64,000 nucleotides of DNA, from assembly GCA_022605955.1 (NCBI GenBank), contig JAKCOZ010000008.1, positions 8,310,001 to 8,374,000 on the forward strand, read 5' to 3'. Both the position numbers and the translations under genes were made by a program. Shown here piece after piece: positions 11,901-26,900 of the stretch. The notes beneath the pieces were generated by a model that made no database searches, was not told where the DNA came from, and saw only the letters and a program-made list of their open reading frames with translations. This DNA is from Rallus limicola (lineage: Eukaryota; Chordata; Aves; Gruiformes; Rallidae). Position 1 is the first letter of the stretch; each line of letters starts with the position of its first letter.

Positions 11901-14900
11901 TACATGCTGCATGCTAAAACTTGGTGAGTTCTTACTCCCATTCTATATTATTATTATTTTTTTAGAATTTACTGCTTGAAACTTAATTATTTCTCTTTAA
12001 CTGAGATCATCAGGTGAGGTAATGGGATTGCAAAAGATAGCTAGAGGTTTCTACCTTCAGAAATCTTACAATAATGTTATAAACTCTTAATATCTGGTTT
12101 CTTTGTGTAGTCATTTTGCCACCTTATTTCCCTCCCCACTGCCACAGTCTAGTCAGGGACACTTACTAAATTGTTTTCCTTCTCTGTTTCCATTAGCTGT
12201 CATTCACTTTGCATGCCTGGGAGTATATATGGAAGTGTAGGGATGTCTGTTATAGGTATAGTACATATACCTTCCTGTGTATGTATACCTTATCTGTGAT
12301 ATTCCTCCCTTTGGGGAATAACATCACTTGGTGGTGCCATTGTACCTGTTCTTTGTCCCTCTGGGTGCCTGGCAGTGCAGATGTTGAGCAGGACACCCCA
12401 GCTGTGGGAGAGGAACTCTACGACCAGGATGGACATGCTGTTTCCCAGAGATGACCTCCTGCAGCGATGCATCCCTCTCCATCACCCTCTGCAGAGGAGC
12501 ACTCATGAACTGCAAAGAAGGGTTAGGAGTGAGTGGAAGCAATTCTGTGGATACAAGGAGCCCTGACCCCATGGCTTTTTAAAGTGGGATAAGGTTCCTT
12601 GTATTTACATTGCTTTGAACTGTGAGGGTAAGAGTATGCATAGGGATAGACACAGCAGAGTAGTCTACATGCTCTACATCCGTAACTACCACCTCCTAAC
12701 CTGTTAGTAGAGGGTGCATCACCTTCCCTCAGCTTGAATCACCCTCTATTTGCTTCTGCTCATGTTCAGTATCTCTGCTCCCATCAGAAGGGATGATGAT
12801 GGATGAGTTGATGATAGCAGCTTCTGGTATCCGGCAGCCCTGGAGCCCCCAGGGGCTGCTGAGCTAACCACAAGGCTTTGGGCTGTTGGAAATTTGGAAG
12901 CAGACATGGATTCTGTTGGCTTGTGGAGAAATACCTTGAAAGGCAGGACTTAGAGGGTGATCTGTTTAAATGGTGCTTAAAAGGGAAGGTGTACATGTGT
13001 GGCCTTAACCACTGCCTGAGTGTGCTAGAAACAGGGCTGTCTGGGGGAAATATGTAACTCTTGGGTGACAGAGATTGCTGCAGCCTTTCCATCCATGACA
13101 GAGTCTGAGGCGATTACTCAGCTCCTGTGAGCTCCAGAAGAAGCTGGCAAAAGACTGGCTGGAAACTGCCTGCTGGCCTGGGAGGTATTTGTGATCCCCT
13201 GTGGCAGCATGGATTTCATGGGTGGGAGAGGAGGATGCTTGTTCACTTTTTTGCAGTGGCATCAGGTTGCCCAGGCTTAGTGTGACTGGTTGGGCTTACT
13301 GGGGAGAGCGGGGAGCTCTAGAAGTGGCTTCAGCATCATCCTCTGAGCTGCCAGGAGGGGTCTGATAGACAGGGAATAGATCAACCTGGAGTGATTTCAG
13401 GGGGGATGCTCTCTAAAAGAGCCTTCAGGAGTACTGGTGTGGGTGGGTGGGGGGAAATTACATCCCTGTGTTGCTGTAATCTTTTGTTTGCTGTTTTGGG
13501 GAGCAGCCTTTGAATGTGCAGCGGCTCCACTTGTTAGGGGTGTGGATATAGTGTGTTCATCCATGCATTACCTGTGTGGATGCATCTGTATGTGTACGTG
13601 CCAAATAGAGATACACATTAATTACATTAATTAAACTGAAATTTCTTTTTGGGTTAATTGAACTGAAACTTCCCTAGTGGCACCCTCTTTCTCACACAGT
13701 TGCTTGTACCTCATCCTCTCCCATCTCAGGAATGTGAGCCTGGAGAATGTGGAAGGAAAATAAAGGATGTTCCTTGAGGGAACACGTCAATATTTTTCTT
13801 AGATGTAGAAAGCAGGCACATTTCAGACTGAATTAATGTAGAACTGGGCTGATTAAAGCCAAGAATGGTAGGGACACGTCCTGTCAGGAGTGAGGTTTAG
13901 TCAGCTTGATACAGTCAATGAGATTTCCATTTTTATGGCATGAACCAAGCGGTTTGCCTTAAAACTGTCAAGCTGATGAGCATGTAATTGTCACGCTGTT
14001 GTCTCCATTCACTTCTGGCTGCTTGCGTCCATTTGCTTTTGTGAGCTTGTTAGTGCAGAGGCCCGACCGCAGAGTGCCCACCGGGCTGCGAGCAGCCGGC
14101 GTTACTAACGAGGCCTAGGTGGGATCTCCCCAGCCTGCTGTGAAGCGAAGCTTGGGGCTGTTCTGCTTGCTGCAGGGTACCTGCTGAGCTTCTCACCGAA
14201 ACAGGCATGCGAGCAGATGGTTGGCAGGTATTTTGGGCACGCTGATTTGCTTAACTAACTGTGAGGTGCCCTCTGCTCAGGGGAAATTGGGATTGGAACT
14301 GGCGTGGACAGTGTGGGGCTGCCTTTCAGCTTGGTGGATCAGGAATTATTTGGATCTGCACAACACCCTCCAGCCCTCAGATCTTCTCATTCTTTTTTGC
14401 CTTTCGTTTAACCTCCAGAGCCTCAGTTTGCTCTGTCATGGAAAGCTGCGCTGAGCTGGATGATAGCCACTGGTTTGGCTTTGGGTATTGACCTATGGAT
14501 GCATGCGAGGGGTGTTTGCAAGGGTGCTGCAGCCACAAGCATGGGTTTTCTTGAGGTCATGGTTCCTCCCCTGCTTGGTGCCACCCTGCCTGGGTTAGAA
14601 ATGGAAGCAGAAGTAGGGGTCAGCCCTGCAGCCTCTGAGAGTTGAGCTGCATCCCCTTCCTCCAGATGTTTGCTCCTGAGGCGCGTATCTACCACCACCC
14701 TGGGAAATGCAGCATTTCACTGAAAAAGTTTGCAGTCCGAGTTGTACTTTGTCCTGCAGCAAGCCCTCAGGGCCTATTTTAGAAGAGGCCAAAGAAGTTT
14801 AAGAGAAAATACCTGGGTCAGATGAGGGGGACCTGTGCAGGGGGACTGCTGACTGTGCAGCTCATATCAGGAGCTGTGAAGGGGCTTTCCCCCAACAGCC

Positions 14901-17900
14901 TGCCTTTCCTTTAGAGAAATTTTGGAGAAGAACACATTGCAGCAGTAGCTGTTTCTCACTGTAATGCAAATGGACAGGCTTGCTCGTGCATGGGTACCCT
15001 GCCCCAAAAAGGCTCCCATGGGTCCCACACAGGTGTGCTCTCTTCACTCTGTGTACCATCACCATCTCATCCTCAGCGTGTGGCTGCTGCTTTTAGGTAT
15101 GCCCCATGCTGGGATGATGAACAGCAATATAAACAGTACCATACCCAGAGCTGTCTCATGGTGCTGTGAGCTTGACTACTAAAGAGCAGCAGCTGGGTGA
15201 GGAAGCCACCATCCTCTTCCCTGGGCTGCCCACCCCTCCTGCCTCTTGTTGTACTACCCCAGGCAGAAAATTAAGACCTAATTCGAAGCCCTTTGAAGTC
15301 ATGTCTTTCCATTCATGTCAAGAGGCTTTGGAGCAGACCCAGGGGAGGACTGCAAATGCTCCTAAATACTGTCCAATGTGGATGCTTCTCTCCCATGTTA
15401 ATTCCTTAATTAACATGGGAGTAGCTAAAGGTTCCCAGCTGCACTTCTGATGCTGTTTGTATTGCTTTTTGCAGAACCAGAGTGTCCTTTCTAATAGGTG
15501 GCCAGCAGAAATGAGCTGGCAGAGATGCTTACCTGGACCCATGGCCCACACACTGGGAGAGCATCTCCCCACAGGTGCCCTGCTGCTGGGTGGACCAGCC
15601 TGGGAGAGCACCTGGACTCTGCTGACTTGTCACTGACTTTGTCAAACCACACGCAAAATAAACTTTTCTCCAAGGCTACCCTAAATGTGCTGCTCTGAAA
15701 GGCTGGGTGTTTTCAGATTTGTGAGGGATTCTGATTTTCATTTTGTCATGCTGGAGATCATTTAAATAGTCTCAGTTCTCCTCTCTGGAAGTTCATCTGT
15801 TTACACGACATGTTCCAAGAAATTTGTGTTCGCATCCATCCAACGTCTCCTTGGCTGCACCCCACCACTGGATGCTGGAATGCAAATCTCACATTTTTCA
15901 AATAGTGTTGGGACCTCGTAGTGAGAAAATACAGCAGAGAGCCTCTGTCTGTGTCCTTAGGCTGAGGCTGACCTCAGGGGACCCCCAGAGCACCCCAAGG
16001 GTGTGAAAGTGAGATCTACTGGATGACCTTTCCCTCCACGGTGTCTCCCCCTGTCCTCTGCCATGCTGGGATGGGATTTATTCAGCCCCTTTCCCATTTT
16101 TGGCTGGAGAAGAGGCTGGCGTGGCTACAAGCATCTTCTCTGCATTATTTCATGTCTTTTTAGTTGATGAGCCCCAGAGCAGCAGATAGTTGTCTCTATT
16201 GTTATGGTGCAGAAATAAGTAGGAATCAGCTGTTGAAAAGTCAGTAAGTTTTGGGCATGAAACTGGTTCCCTTTGGCCCTTTTTGGGGGCGAGGGAGGGA
16301 ATTAAAAAAAAAGTCATTCTGACAAATGGGCTCTTTGCAAAAGGCTGCATTGTGTGGCTGGCTGTGCCCGCCCGCTGCCCCGCACAAGGCTGCATTGTGC
16401 ACCACACATGAGGTTCACAGTGAGGGCTGGACCTCTGGGGATGGGTGCTGGGAGACTCCCTGCCATGGCGGCCCATCCCCTGGAAGCAAGCTGCAGCCTG
16501 CCTCTCTCTGCCTGCGGCAGGCACCGGCTGCCCCTTGACCGCCTCTCATATGCGCTCTCGCAGCTCCCTTATTCTCCAGCACAGGCACCCAGGACAGCCT
16601 GTCCACCTCAAAGCCTCTCTGGCTGTGCTCTGCTTCAGGGACTGCTTGCAGTAGTCCCCTTGGTTTTGGCCATGTGATGGTGCAGTGCTCAAACCCACGG
16701 TGTGGAGGTGTGAGGGAGGGGGAACATGTGGCGTCTCACCCTGGGAAGAGGGTGCAGGTGCCTGGAGCCACCCAGCCTCTGCTACCAGCTTCACATCTTG
16801 ACTGGGCTCTCTGGGCTGGTGGGTTTGTTCTGCTTCCCACGATGCTACCGCTTTGTCCTCCTGTCACTCTTGCAGAGCTCCTTCAAGGCAATATGTGTGC
16901 CAAAACCAACATCTTCCTACCTTTTCCCCTCACAGAGATGTGAATTGGCTGTCCAGGCAGCAAAACAAGCACTTTGCCATGCTTTCACAGGGCTGGGAGC
17001 AAGTGCTGCTGCTGGGGCCGGAGCAAGCACCCAGGCTTCACCTTCTGCTCTGTGGTCTGAGAGCAAATTCAGTTTCCAAGCCCTCACAGGATTTCTTTTT
17101 TGGTCGATTCCTTTGACAGGCTCAAGGCTTGGTGCAGGCTGCTTTTGCATATAGCCACCACAAATGACACCAGCTTCTTCTTGTCACCTCCTATTTGCTA
17201 CAGATACCAGCATGGCAAAACAAAGCCCCTGCTGTGGGACTGATGTCTCTCCCTCCCCTTCCCTTTTGTCCATTCCTCACCCCCCAGGAGTTTGGCAGCA
17301 CGAAGTCCATCACTTCACGGTGTGACTTCCTGCAGAACCTGATTGCAAACGGTTGTGCAGGAGCCATTGAAAACCCTGGCAGCAGCATCAGCGTGGTGAA
17401 GAATGTCCCTCTGAGCAGCAAGGGCTCTGGCCAGACCCACCTGGATGTCACACAGATCACTCCTCAGAAGATCGCCTTGAATCTTCGTCCTGGTGAGTTC
17501 CCAGCAGCTCTGATCCGTATTCTGAGGGGTTTGTGCATGGCTGGGACATGCTGAGAGTGTGTTATAGCTCCTGACCTTCTAGCCCACTAAAGCAGGTGGC
17601 TGCTGGCCCCTGTGAACTTCAGTGGCATCACAAACAGGTTTGTAGCTGAGGTGTGTGCCCTCCATGAGAGGATACCGCTGTTATCAACTCCCTCCCACAA
17701 CTCTTAGTAATACTGGTCTTAACCCTCACCTGTGTTTGAAGGGAACTTGCTCAGCCTAAAGATGTGATTGCTGGGTGGAAGGAGTTAAAATAACTTTGGA
17801 TCTTCCACCAAGCTGACAGCACTTGACTCTAAACTGAGACAGCTCCTTCTATAAATTGGAAACAAAAACGCATATCTGTTTTCTGTCGGTATGCAAAAGA

Positions 17901-20900
17901 GCCGTGGGATCAAGGCTGAAGATGGAGATTTGAACTTGTGACTCAGGCCTTGGACTGTGGCCAGATCCCTGTTTCATTCCCCTGAGCCATCACTTTTCTT
18001 CAATCTATTCCTTTTAATTAAAAATTAGAAAGGAATGGCTGGACTGAGCCCTGTGAGCATGCTTGTTAATCGAAAGTTCTTGGATGGTGGGGGGAGGCTT
18101 TAATGTGGGCTCAGAATTTTTGCAAAAATTTGGCAGCTGATATTTCTGAGGGGGGGAGAAAGAAAAGCTCTTTATTGCAAAGCTAAGAAGCAAATATAAA
18201 AGCTTGATTCATTATAAGCAATTGGTGTGGGTTTCTGAGGCTTACAGTTTTGTGACAGTGCTCATGAGCGTACAGAGAAATGAAGTATGATGTTTTGCCC
18301 AATAAAAACAGGAGGTTGAGTTGGTGTTCATGCTGCCAGTGCTCTCCCAGAGCCTACCAGTTTGTGCAGGATTTTTTTTTCTTATTAATTCTGTGTCTCT
18401 TAATTAACTATTCCTCAGTGGTATGACTCCAGTCATCAGTCAGACCCTCAAACACAAAGAAATCTTGCCTCAAAGACTTTAAAGCAGGTACCTGAGGGTA
18501 GTTACCCATGGGTGTATGGTTAGATGCATGGCTTCTGCAACTGCATGCTGCTGACGAATCAGGTTTACTCCCCTAAAAAAAAAAAAGGGAGTTGTTGTTC
18601 CTCCTGGTTCGTGAGGCAACTCCTGGCAGGAAGGGCTGGCTCAGCTTCCAAATCTTGCGTCCTCCAGACCTTTCACTGGTGCTCAGCAAATTCCCCTTTC
18701 CAAGTCCCTGGCAGTTTTGCCCAGCTGGATGCACTGGTCCCCCTGCTCTGGTCTGCTGCAGGCTTGGGCGTCTGTCTCCCCCCGGGGGCTGTGCTGTCAG
18801 ATGCTTTGGACTGCACAGAGCTGGTATGCTGTTCCTGCCAGCCCTCGCAGAGGACCACACTCCTTGCCACCTTGAGTTGTCTGTGGACAGTAGAGAAGCC
18901 CTCTGAGTCTGGGCTGAGCTGCAGGAATCACTGTGGGGCCCTGGCAGCAATTCCTGTACTGAGACAAGGCAGCCCCCCCCCCCTCTGTGCCTGTCGCAGA
19001 GCATCGAGTCATTGGGGCTGGGGGGAAATACCTAGATGTTTGCAGTAGTATCTCCTTGTTTTGCTCCCCCCTTGATATTGGGCAGCACTCCATCTGATGG
19101 CTTCCTAAACCCTTGTCCTAGCATCCCCAGTTTAAATTATCCATTAATCCTTGAGTTTGAGCATGGGTTTCACCCTGTGAACCCAAGACAAAGAGGAGAC
19201 AATGTTGATTTAATTTTGGGTATGCAGAGTGTACTATTTCAAAGAGGATTTCACAGGGCGGTCTGTGGCAGTGGTGATCTTTTATTCTTAGGCTGCTAAG
19301 CAGAAGCAGAAGGGAAGGGATTGTCGATTGTTTGCTGTTCCCACCCAGGCAGTTTGATCTAATCATCCTGTGGCAGAAGTCGCATCCCCAAATCTCTGTG
19401 CTCACAGCTGATTTCCAAAGGCCTTAAAGGGATTTTCTTGTGAGACCCTTTCAGATCAAGTGGTTAGTTTTTATAGTGTTGCTTTTTCACCTGGGGTCTG
19501 GCTATAAAGCAGCATGTCCTCCTTAAGTGAAAAATTTTAAGAATGTAAAAGGAATTTAAAAAAAAAATAATAGATGCAAGTTGCATTGCCTATGGAGCTC
19601 TAAGCCTCACCAAGCAGTATGAAGAGCTTTTATTGGGTAAGAGATTGTCAAATTTGTGTTCCTGAATTGGCCAAAGGCAGTTCTTCCAGTTTCTGCACTG
19701 CCTTTGCGTGACAGTATCCAAGAAACATTCCTGAATTCAGTTTTGAGTTTAATGCTTTTCAGTAAAAGCCCCAAGGAGAGGGGATGGTGGTGACCGTACG
19801 TGGGGAAGGAGGGGGCTGGATTATCCCTAGAAGTGTGAGAGTAATACTGTCCACAGAGGATAATAAATTCTTTTGCACTTACATCTGCATACATTAGTGA
19901 TATTTTCTCTGAGATAATTGATTTATACAGTTAGGAATGAAAGAAGAACCAGGCCCGGGGTCTTGTTATTTTTGGTGCTTCTCAGGGACTAATAAATCTG
20001 TAATTATTAAAAGAAGGAGGTTTGATCAGAGCATCCCAAATACCCTTCCTGGCATGGAAATTCCCATCTTAGAACCTGCTCAGGAAGAGCAGTGTTTTGG
20101 AAATGGGAAATGCAGAAGGAGACATCCAGTTTTTTCTGAAGGGGTTGGGTATTCCAATGGGAATAATACGTAGGGATGAAAAAAATAGGCATAGGAATGA
20201 ATTTTCCTGAAGCTAAACACATTTTTGCAGCAATGAATTAAAGTCAGGCTTGCAATAATGGTTTGTTACTCCTCAACCAGGTTTTGCTCTGTATAAATGA
20301 TGCTCTTCCCACAAGACAAGTGCAGGTTCAGCATCAGGCCCGCTTGATTTGGCAGGGTGTTTGGCCCTGCCTGCGACTCAGCGTAGCAGGACCCCCAGTG
20401 CCACGCAGGGCTGCAAGCCCCTGGTGCCGTGTCTTGCCAGCACGGCAGTTTTGGGATGCTGCTGCATGTTGTTGGGCTGGAAGTAAGTGAGAGCAGCTGT
20501 GCTGCTGTGCACCATGAGGAGAACAATAAAATGGTTAGGGAAATGTTTACACAATGCTAAAAAAATGTGTGTTTCCTCTCTGGGGATGAAGAGGGGAAGC
20601 CATGAGAGTTTTGCAGAACCTGCCAGTCCCCAAAGTTCAACCTCGGCCATGAAGAGCGGGGAGAGGTGGGCAGGAGGGGGAGTTTGGTCTTGGGGAGGGT
20701 CTGAAGCCCCCACTGAGCTGGGTGAGGGGCTGAGGTGGAGTTTGGGATCTTGAAACTAGCCTGGGGTCTCTATTTAGACTTCTCTCTCAGCAAAGCATAA
20801 GGCAAACATTTGCCACCCCCCTGTGGTTCAACCGAGGTCCATCTGGTGTGATGATGAGTTCTGTTTGAAGCCATTTCACCTTTTTGAGGCACAGGCAGTG

Positions 20901-23900
20901 CCAGTGGTGGCCACCCCTCCCAGGCCCTCCTTCTGGAAGGTATCTCTGAGGAAAGCAGTTTGGTAAAGTGGAAGGTTGGGGGAAAGGCTGTCCTCTGTTC
21001 TTCTTTCATATTCACACAGCCTGGGACTCAGCCCTGTCAGCTCCTTCCCTTCTGTTCATGACTTCAGGAAGCTTCATGTCTGCTTTGTGCTTCCCCAGGT
21101 GACTCTAATGACCACCTTCTTCCAGTTTGCTTCCCTTTTGCCCTGCTTTCTCCAGAATGATGATGGCATGGTCCCTTTTTGGGAGACATGTCCTTTTAAA
21201 AGGTGTTTCTTCTAACTTGACTTCCCTGCACAGCTCAGAGGATGTCTTGCATTCATCTCTCACTGGTATTTTTCTCCTGACCCTCTTCCTTCTCCTTCTC
21301 CACCTCCTTATCTTCTGCACAGGGCTTCTTGGACTGCTCCTGCTTTGCTTTGAGGACTGAAAAGAGGGCTACTTTTCACAGCATCAGGACATACTCAAGC
21401 AACCATGTGCAGGGTCTTTCAGTAGTCCACGAGACCTCAATTTCTGGTTCATTCTACTTGCTTTTCTTTCCAGCTTCCAGGAGAACACCCCTGGACTGTG
21501 CACGGTCCAGGGCAGCAGTATTTTTCATATATCTCCCACACTGCCCCCCTCCCCCCCAAGATGTTCTCTCAGCTGAGGTGGAATGACCCTTTTCCATAGC
21601 TCCAAAACAAGAGAGACATGCAGTCTACGGTTGTGTCTTTTTTTTCTTGCCAGCCAGTGTACTGCATAGCTTAAAAGGACCCAAAATCATTCCCTGCTTT
21701 CCTGCTAATCTTCTAAGGGATGGATGGGGAAAAGCCTATTCCCCTCACCCTCTTCTTTGGAAGTGATCTATCTGCTCTACGGGGGGGGGGTGCTCTGGAT
21801 TTGATGTGTGCTGGGAGTTTCCGTTTCACCGCTCCCAACTCTCCTGTGTGCGCAGGTGACCAGACCTCCTTCCGAGTCCAGGTTCGGCAAGTGGAGGACT
21901 ATCCTGTGGACCTCTACTACCTGATGGACCTCTCCCTGTCCATGAACGATGACCTCGATAACATTCGCAATCTGGGCACCAAGCTGGCTGAAGAGATGCG
22001 AAAGCTGACGAGCAATTTCCGGCTGGGGTTTGGCTCTTTCGTGGACAAAAACATTTCTCCTTTCTCCTACACAGCTCCAAGATACCAGAACAATCCCTGC
22101 ATTGGGTAAGTGGTGGGTGTACCCTGAAGGGACAAGCCCTGTGTTTACACAGAGCCTGACTGCAGTCTTCTCTTCCCATTCTTGCTTTAGACTGTGAACC
22201 ACACTTAATCTCCAGTTTTTGGGAATGCTGATTAGCTGAGGGTGTCACTGATGCTCCAGAGCGGTACAAGATAGGACAGCTTCCAATTTTGCAGAGGTTG
22301 TTGGGAGATCTCTGCATCCAGAGATGGGGAACTGCTGTATTAGAACCCTGAATCTGGGGGTTTTTTTAAGTACTTGAGCAGAATGCAGGTGTAGCAGCCT
22401 TTTTTACAGGCTTTAAGAAGAAGCAGCAAAAGCCAGAAACTCCTGATTTCTGATCCTGGTTCTGAGTCGGTTTGGCCTGGAGTAAATCAGTTGAGCTCTT
22501 TGTCTCCCTTTTGCAGGAGACCAAGGCAATGTAAGTCCTTCCCAACAGAAGTGCTTGGAGGAAGTGAGGTTTGTGATAACCAGTGGGACTGATTCATGAT
22601 TTCTTGTAAAGAGTTTTAAAGATGTGGGGCGGGTTTTTAATCTTTATTGCTGTGGAAGGAAAGCACACTGGCGGTTGTGAAAGCACAAAGGATGTCATTT
22701 GCCTTGCGGTGACATCAGAGCCTTCCTGCCTTCCTCTTTCTTTTCTTTTGCTTTTTTTTTCCCCCCTCCTTGTTCACTGGAGTCTCTTTATTTGCCTGTA
22801 ACGGCTGGAGCCCAGGTGAAATCCAGTGAATTGGGGATTATGCCAGAGTAAAATTGGGTGTAGTGGAGGGTGCCCAGGCTCTGATCTCAGGTGGGTTTGG
22901 ATGTTGGCATGAAATTATGGGTACAGCAGCAAGTGCTCTCCTGGGAGAATGTCATAGTTGACACCTTCGTACTCCCCATCTTCACCTCATCCATCGATGG
23001 GGTGCTTTCTAGTCACGGAAGGCAGTAAGGGCAGTGTTTTTATTTGAGCCATTTGTGGATACTTACATTTTAAGATCACCACATGAATGTGTGCCAAGCT
23101 ATGAGCATGCATCATTTAAGTTTTCCATAAGAGAGACAGATTAAAGAAAACTGAGGTCAGCTATGAGTTTCTAGGCAGATTTTGGCATTGACCAAGCACT
23201 TGGATGTCATTGCACATTGACCAGACAAAATTACATGAAGCATAGCCAAAAGCAACCACACTGACTGAGCTGGGGAGGTGGCTATCTGCCACCACAGCAC
23301 TGTATACCACTCTTCATAGCTCTTCCCCCAGAAATTTGCCATGGCCTCAGGGGGATGTACTTTGTCATCTCTGTCCTCAGTCTCCATCACCCGCTCATGG
23401 TACTGGCAGGCTAAGGACAGGGTTTCATTACAGCCAGGGAAATCTCACAACTTTGGCTGGTGTGTGATTTAATTGAGGTGACATGGTATTTGACAAGTGC
23501 TGAAGGGTGATATGAGCAGGAGGGGAGAGCTGGGAGAGAAGGAGAGGGCAAAGCTGGACAACTCTGTGGCGAGGCATGCCTTATACTGCAGATGCCCTTT
23601 CATCAAGATCATCTAGAGCTGTCACCTCGGCTTTTCCCACTGGGATCAGGCTATACCCATGTCTTTTTTGCTTTTACCTAGCTGGTTGCTTTTCTCTTCA
23701 TGGGTTACACTAAGCCAACCTGGTCTTGGGAAACTGTTTAGGAAGGATTGCCCAAGGCAGGTCATCTGATGGGTGCAAGCTTCCAGTTGCCATCTGTCTC
23801 CTCTTCATCCAAACCAGGGGTGCTGGCTCCCTGTTGTTCTCTGGCAGCGTTGCCTTCCCCTGCCTACTCTGAGAGTGGGCTCTTGCTGCTGCAGGGTGGC

Positions 23901-26900
23901 TTGTTGATGTGTCCAAGGTGGGCTGTCAGATGTGGTTTTGTTTGCAGCTATTTCTAGTGCCAAAGCAGGCTTTGTTGGTGGCCTGCTCCCAGCTAAAAAC
24001 AAAGCTGTAAGTAAACATGGGGTGCTGCGGGTATGTTCTGCTGCTGGTCCCAGCTTTCTCCTTCTCCTCTTCCTCCTCATGGCAAGGCCATCCTTCAGGT
24101 CTGGGTGTGGTGGGGCCCTGGGCCCCTGTGGGATCTGGCTGGGATCCTGCCTCCTCCCTCCCAGCCTGGCTCGCTGCTCGCCCTGCTCCTACCTCAGCAT
24201 ACTTACTGGCTGGGACCTCCCTGGGAGGTGTCATTCAGAAGAGATAATATGAAGGAAACAGTCACTAGATTTAAAAAGATAAGTAAGGCAAAGGGTTTTA
24301 CTGAGCACTGAATTGCCCATCTGTCTGTGATAAGACTTGGGGAGGTTACAACCAGAGATAACTGATCCCTTCAGCTCTGTGCCTTTGTGTAGTCACGCAG
24401 ATATTCATTGTCCTGCTTCTGCCAGCAAACCTGGAGTGCAAAACAAACAGAAAAAAAGGATTAAATCATGCATAATGTTCTATTCTATTCAAAATGATAG
24501 ATAGCCTTGGGATAGTAGGGGAGTAGGCAGGGGATGAGACCCTAAGAGGTGAGACCCTACAGTGTGCCATTTTCTCTTTCTAGACCAGGACTTTGACAGA
24601 TGAAGTGACCAGATGCATTAATGGGTTAAGGGCTGCTTGCTGAGACCCTGCAGTGCAGAGGGTTCAGACTTGGCACGCTCACACCTTGGCTCTAGGTGTG
24701 GGCAGGATGCAAGTCTGAACATGGGGCTGATCACAAGGGATGGCTCTGATGGCCGGTGGGGCCCAGGGTGGTGGGACCTGCCCTGTGGTTAGGTGTGTGC
24801 ATGGCTGTACCGGTGGAAATCCCTTGTGAGGGATTTCAAGTTCCCAGCAGTGGTAAATGTTAAGTATTCCTTTGTGTAAAAGGCCTCTTAGTGGGTCATG
24901 TGTCAGCAGAAGCCTTTAATTGTTCTTGGGTTTTATCTTTGCAGATAAGAGTGAATTAGTGCCAGCCCAGCTCCTTTTTAAACACCTTTTCTTCTTAACC
25001 CTTCTCCTCCCTCTCCTCTGCACACACTGATTTCCCACGCTGCAGGAGCTGCTCTGCTGAGCTCTCCCAGCTGCTACGAAGTGAGCACCAGAGCTGCCTC
25101 CTCTTTCATAGAGAAGAAAGCTTTCCTGGTATCCTGCCAAAGCATTTCTCTGCCTTAGGGTGCCACTCCTACCTTTCTGCTCCAGGGGCGCTCTGGAAAG
25201 TGAAGATTGAGTTTGCTCACCAGCTTAGAGGGAGAGTGGGAGGATGCCTGGCTGGTGTTAGTTATTAATTCACCTTGTGGTATGCAGTTGCTAGGTGCCC
25301 AGTGACATGTCAGGGATGAAGGGTGGCACAAACTGACCAGAAAACTGGATGACAGAGTGAAAATAAATATTGAAAAATAGTGGAAAAGTAGCTGTTGGCA
25401 GTGACACTCTTGTGTGGTGCCCTTTGATAGCCTGCGGAGGGTAGCTCTGGGCCTCCTGCCAAACTGCCCTCTGCGTCACTGCCTGTTGCATCCTGGACTG
25501 CAGGATTCCAGTGTGAAAAGCACTGTATGGGTGCTGAAAATCCAGAGCCACATGGCCTGGTGCTTGGTGTCTCCACTTGGACCTTATGTGGAGGGAGATG
25601 TTTGGTCCCAGTGAGATTTCTGGAAACTTCATTTGCCCAAAGCTTCAGGGAAGGAACCAAAACCATGGGGTCTACATTAGACTTTGTGGGTAAATAACCA
25701 GAAATCAGTGTATCCAAAGCATGAATCCTGGTGGAAGTTTTTCATTCCTCTGAACTAACATTTGGAGACCAGCCTGGTAGAGCTGGGATCTTCTGCAGCT
25801 CTTGGCTGCTGTTGTAGTTCCTACCAACTGACCACTCCTCTGTTTCTCCTGCAGTTACAAGCTGTTCCCCAGCTGTGTCCCATCCTTTGGCTTCCGCCAC
25901 CTTTTGTCCCTGACTGATAAAGTCGACCGTTTCAATGAAGAAGTTCAGAAACAGAAGGTTTCCCGCAACCGAGATGCTCCAGAGGGTGGTTTTGATGCAA
26001 TTTTGCAGGCTGCTGTTTGCAAGGTGAGTTGCTCTGACTTCTGGGCTTTTAAGGCAAAAAAAGAAGAGGAGGTTTTTTCTGCTTTGTTCTTGGACCAGGG
26101 TAAAGAGTTCTTGGAAGCAGCTATTAAATCTTTCTTGCAGAAGCCATGAAAGATGCCTTGAAAAGTAGACGCTTTTGTTTTCATATGCTTTTGTACATGA
26201 ACAGGCAAAGAAGACAGGTTCATGTCCCTTCTAATGCAAAATGCATTAGGTTCATGTCCCTTCTAATGCAAATGCAAATTTGGGGCTGAGAAGATTTCAT
26301 CACATGATTACACTTGTTAGGTGCTGATCCCTGAACATGCTACATTGTGCATTAGCTTAACGCTAAGCATGTGTCGAACACACCTTACAGTGGTTGACCC
26401 ATGCCGGGGGTTGGAGCTGGTTCCTGCTGCTCACACCTGCCCTTCTTGTGTGTGGGGCTGGATGATCCCACCTCCTGGTGCTGATAGCCTGTTCTCGCTC
26501 TTTGGCAGCAAAACTGGAGCAGTGAGCAGTAATTGAAGCCTGATTTTGTTAGCTTGCTGCCATGTTAGCTATGTCCATAGGGGTTTGGTAGATGTTTGTT
26601 TGAAGGTCTTTCTGGAACAAGTGGATGGGTAGCCCTGTATCCCTTTGTGTGTGAGGGATGGATGTGCTTGCTCCTCTCTGCCATGTGGCTGAGCTGCCCT
26701 GCTTGCCAGGGATGGCTCCGCTTGCTTTGTTCCCCTTTGGACACGTGGTTTGGTTTTCATTCACTCCAGCCTTGAGTAGTCATTTCACTTTGGTGTGTTT
26801 TCTTCTGTCTGGGTTTTGGGAGCTGGGAGATAAGTATCGTCTGCAGGAGGGATGGGACACAGGCCTTGTCTTGGTTGGCTTTGTATATGCTTCATGCTCT

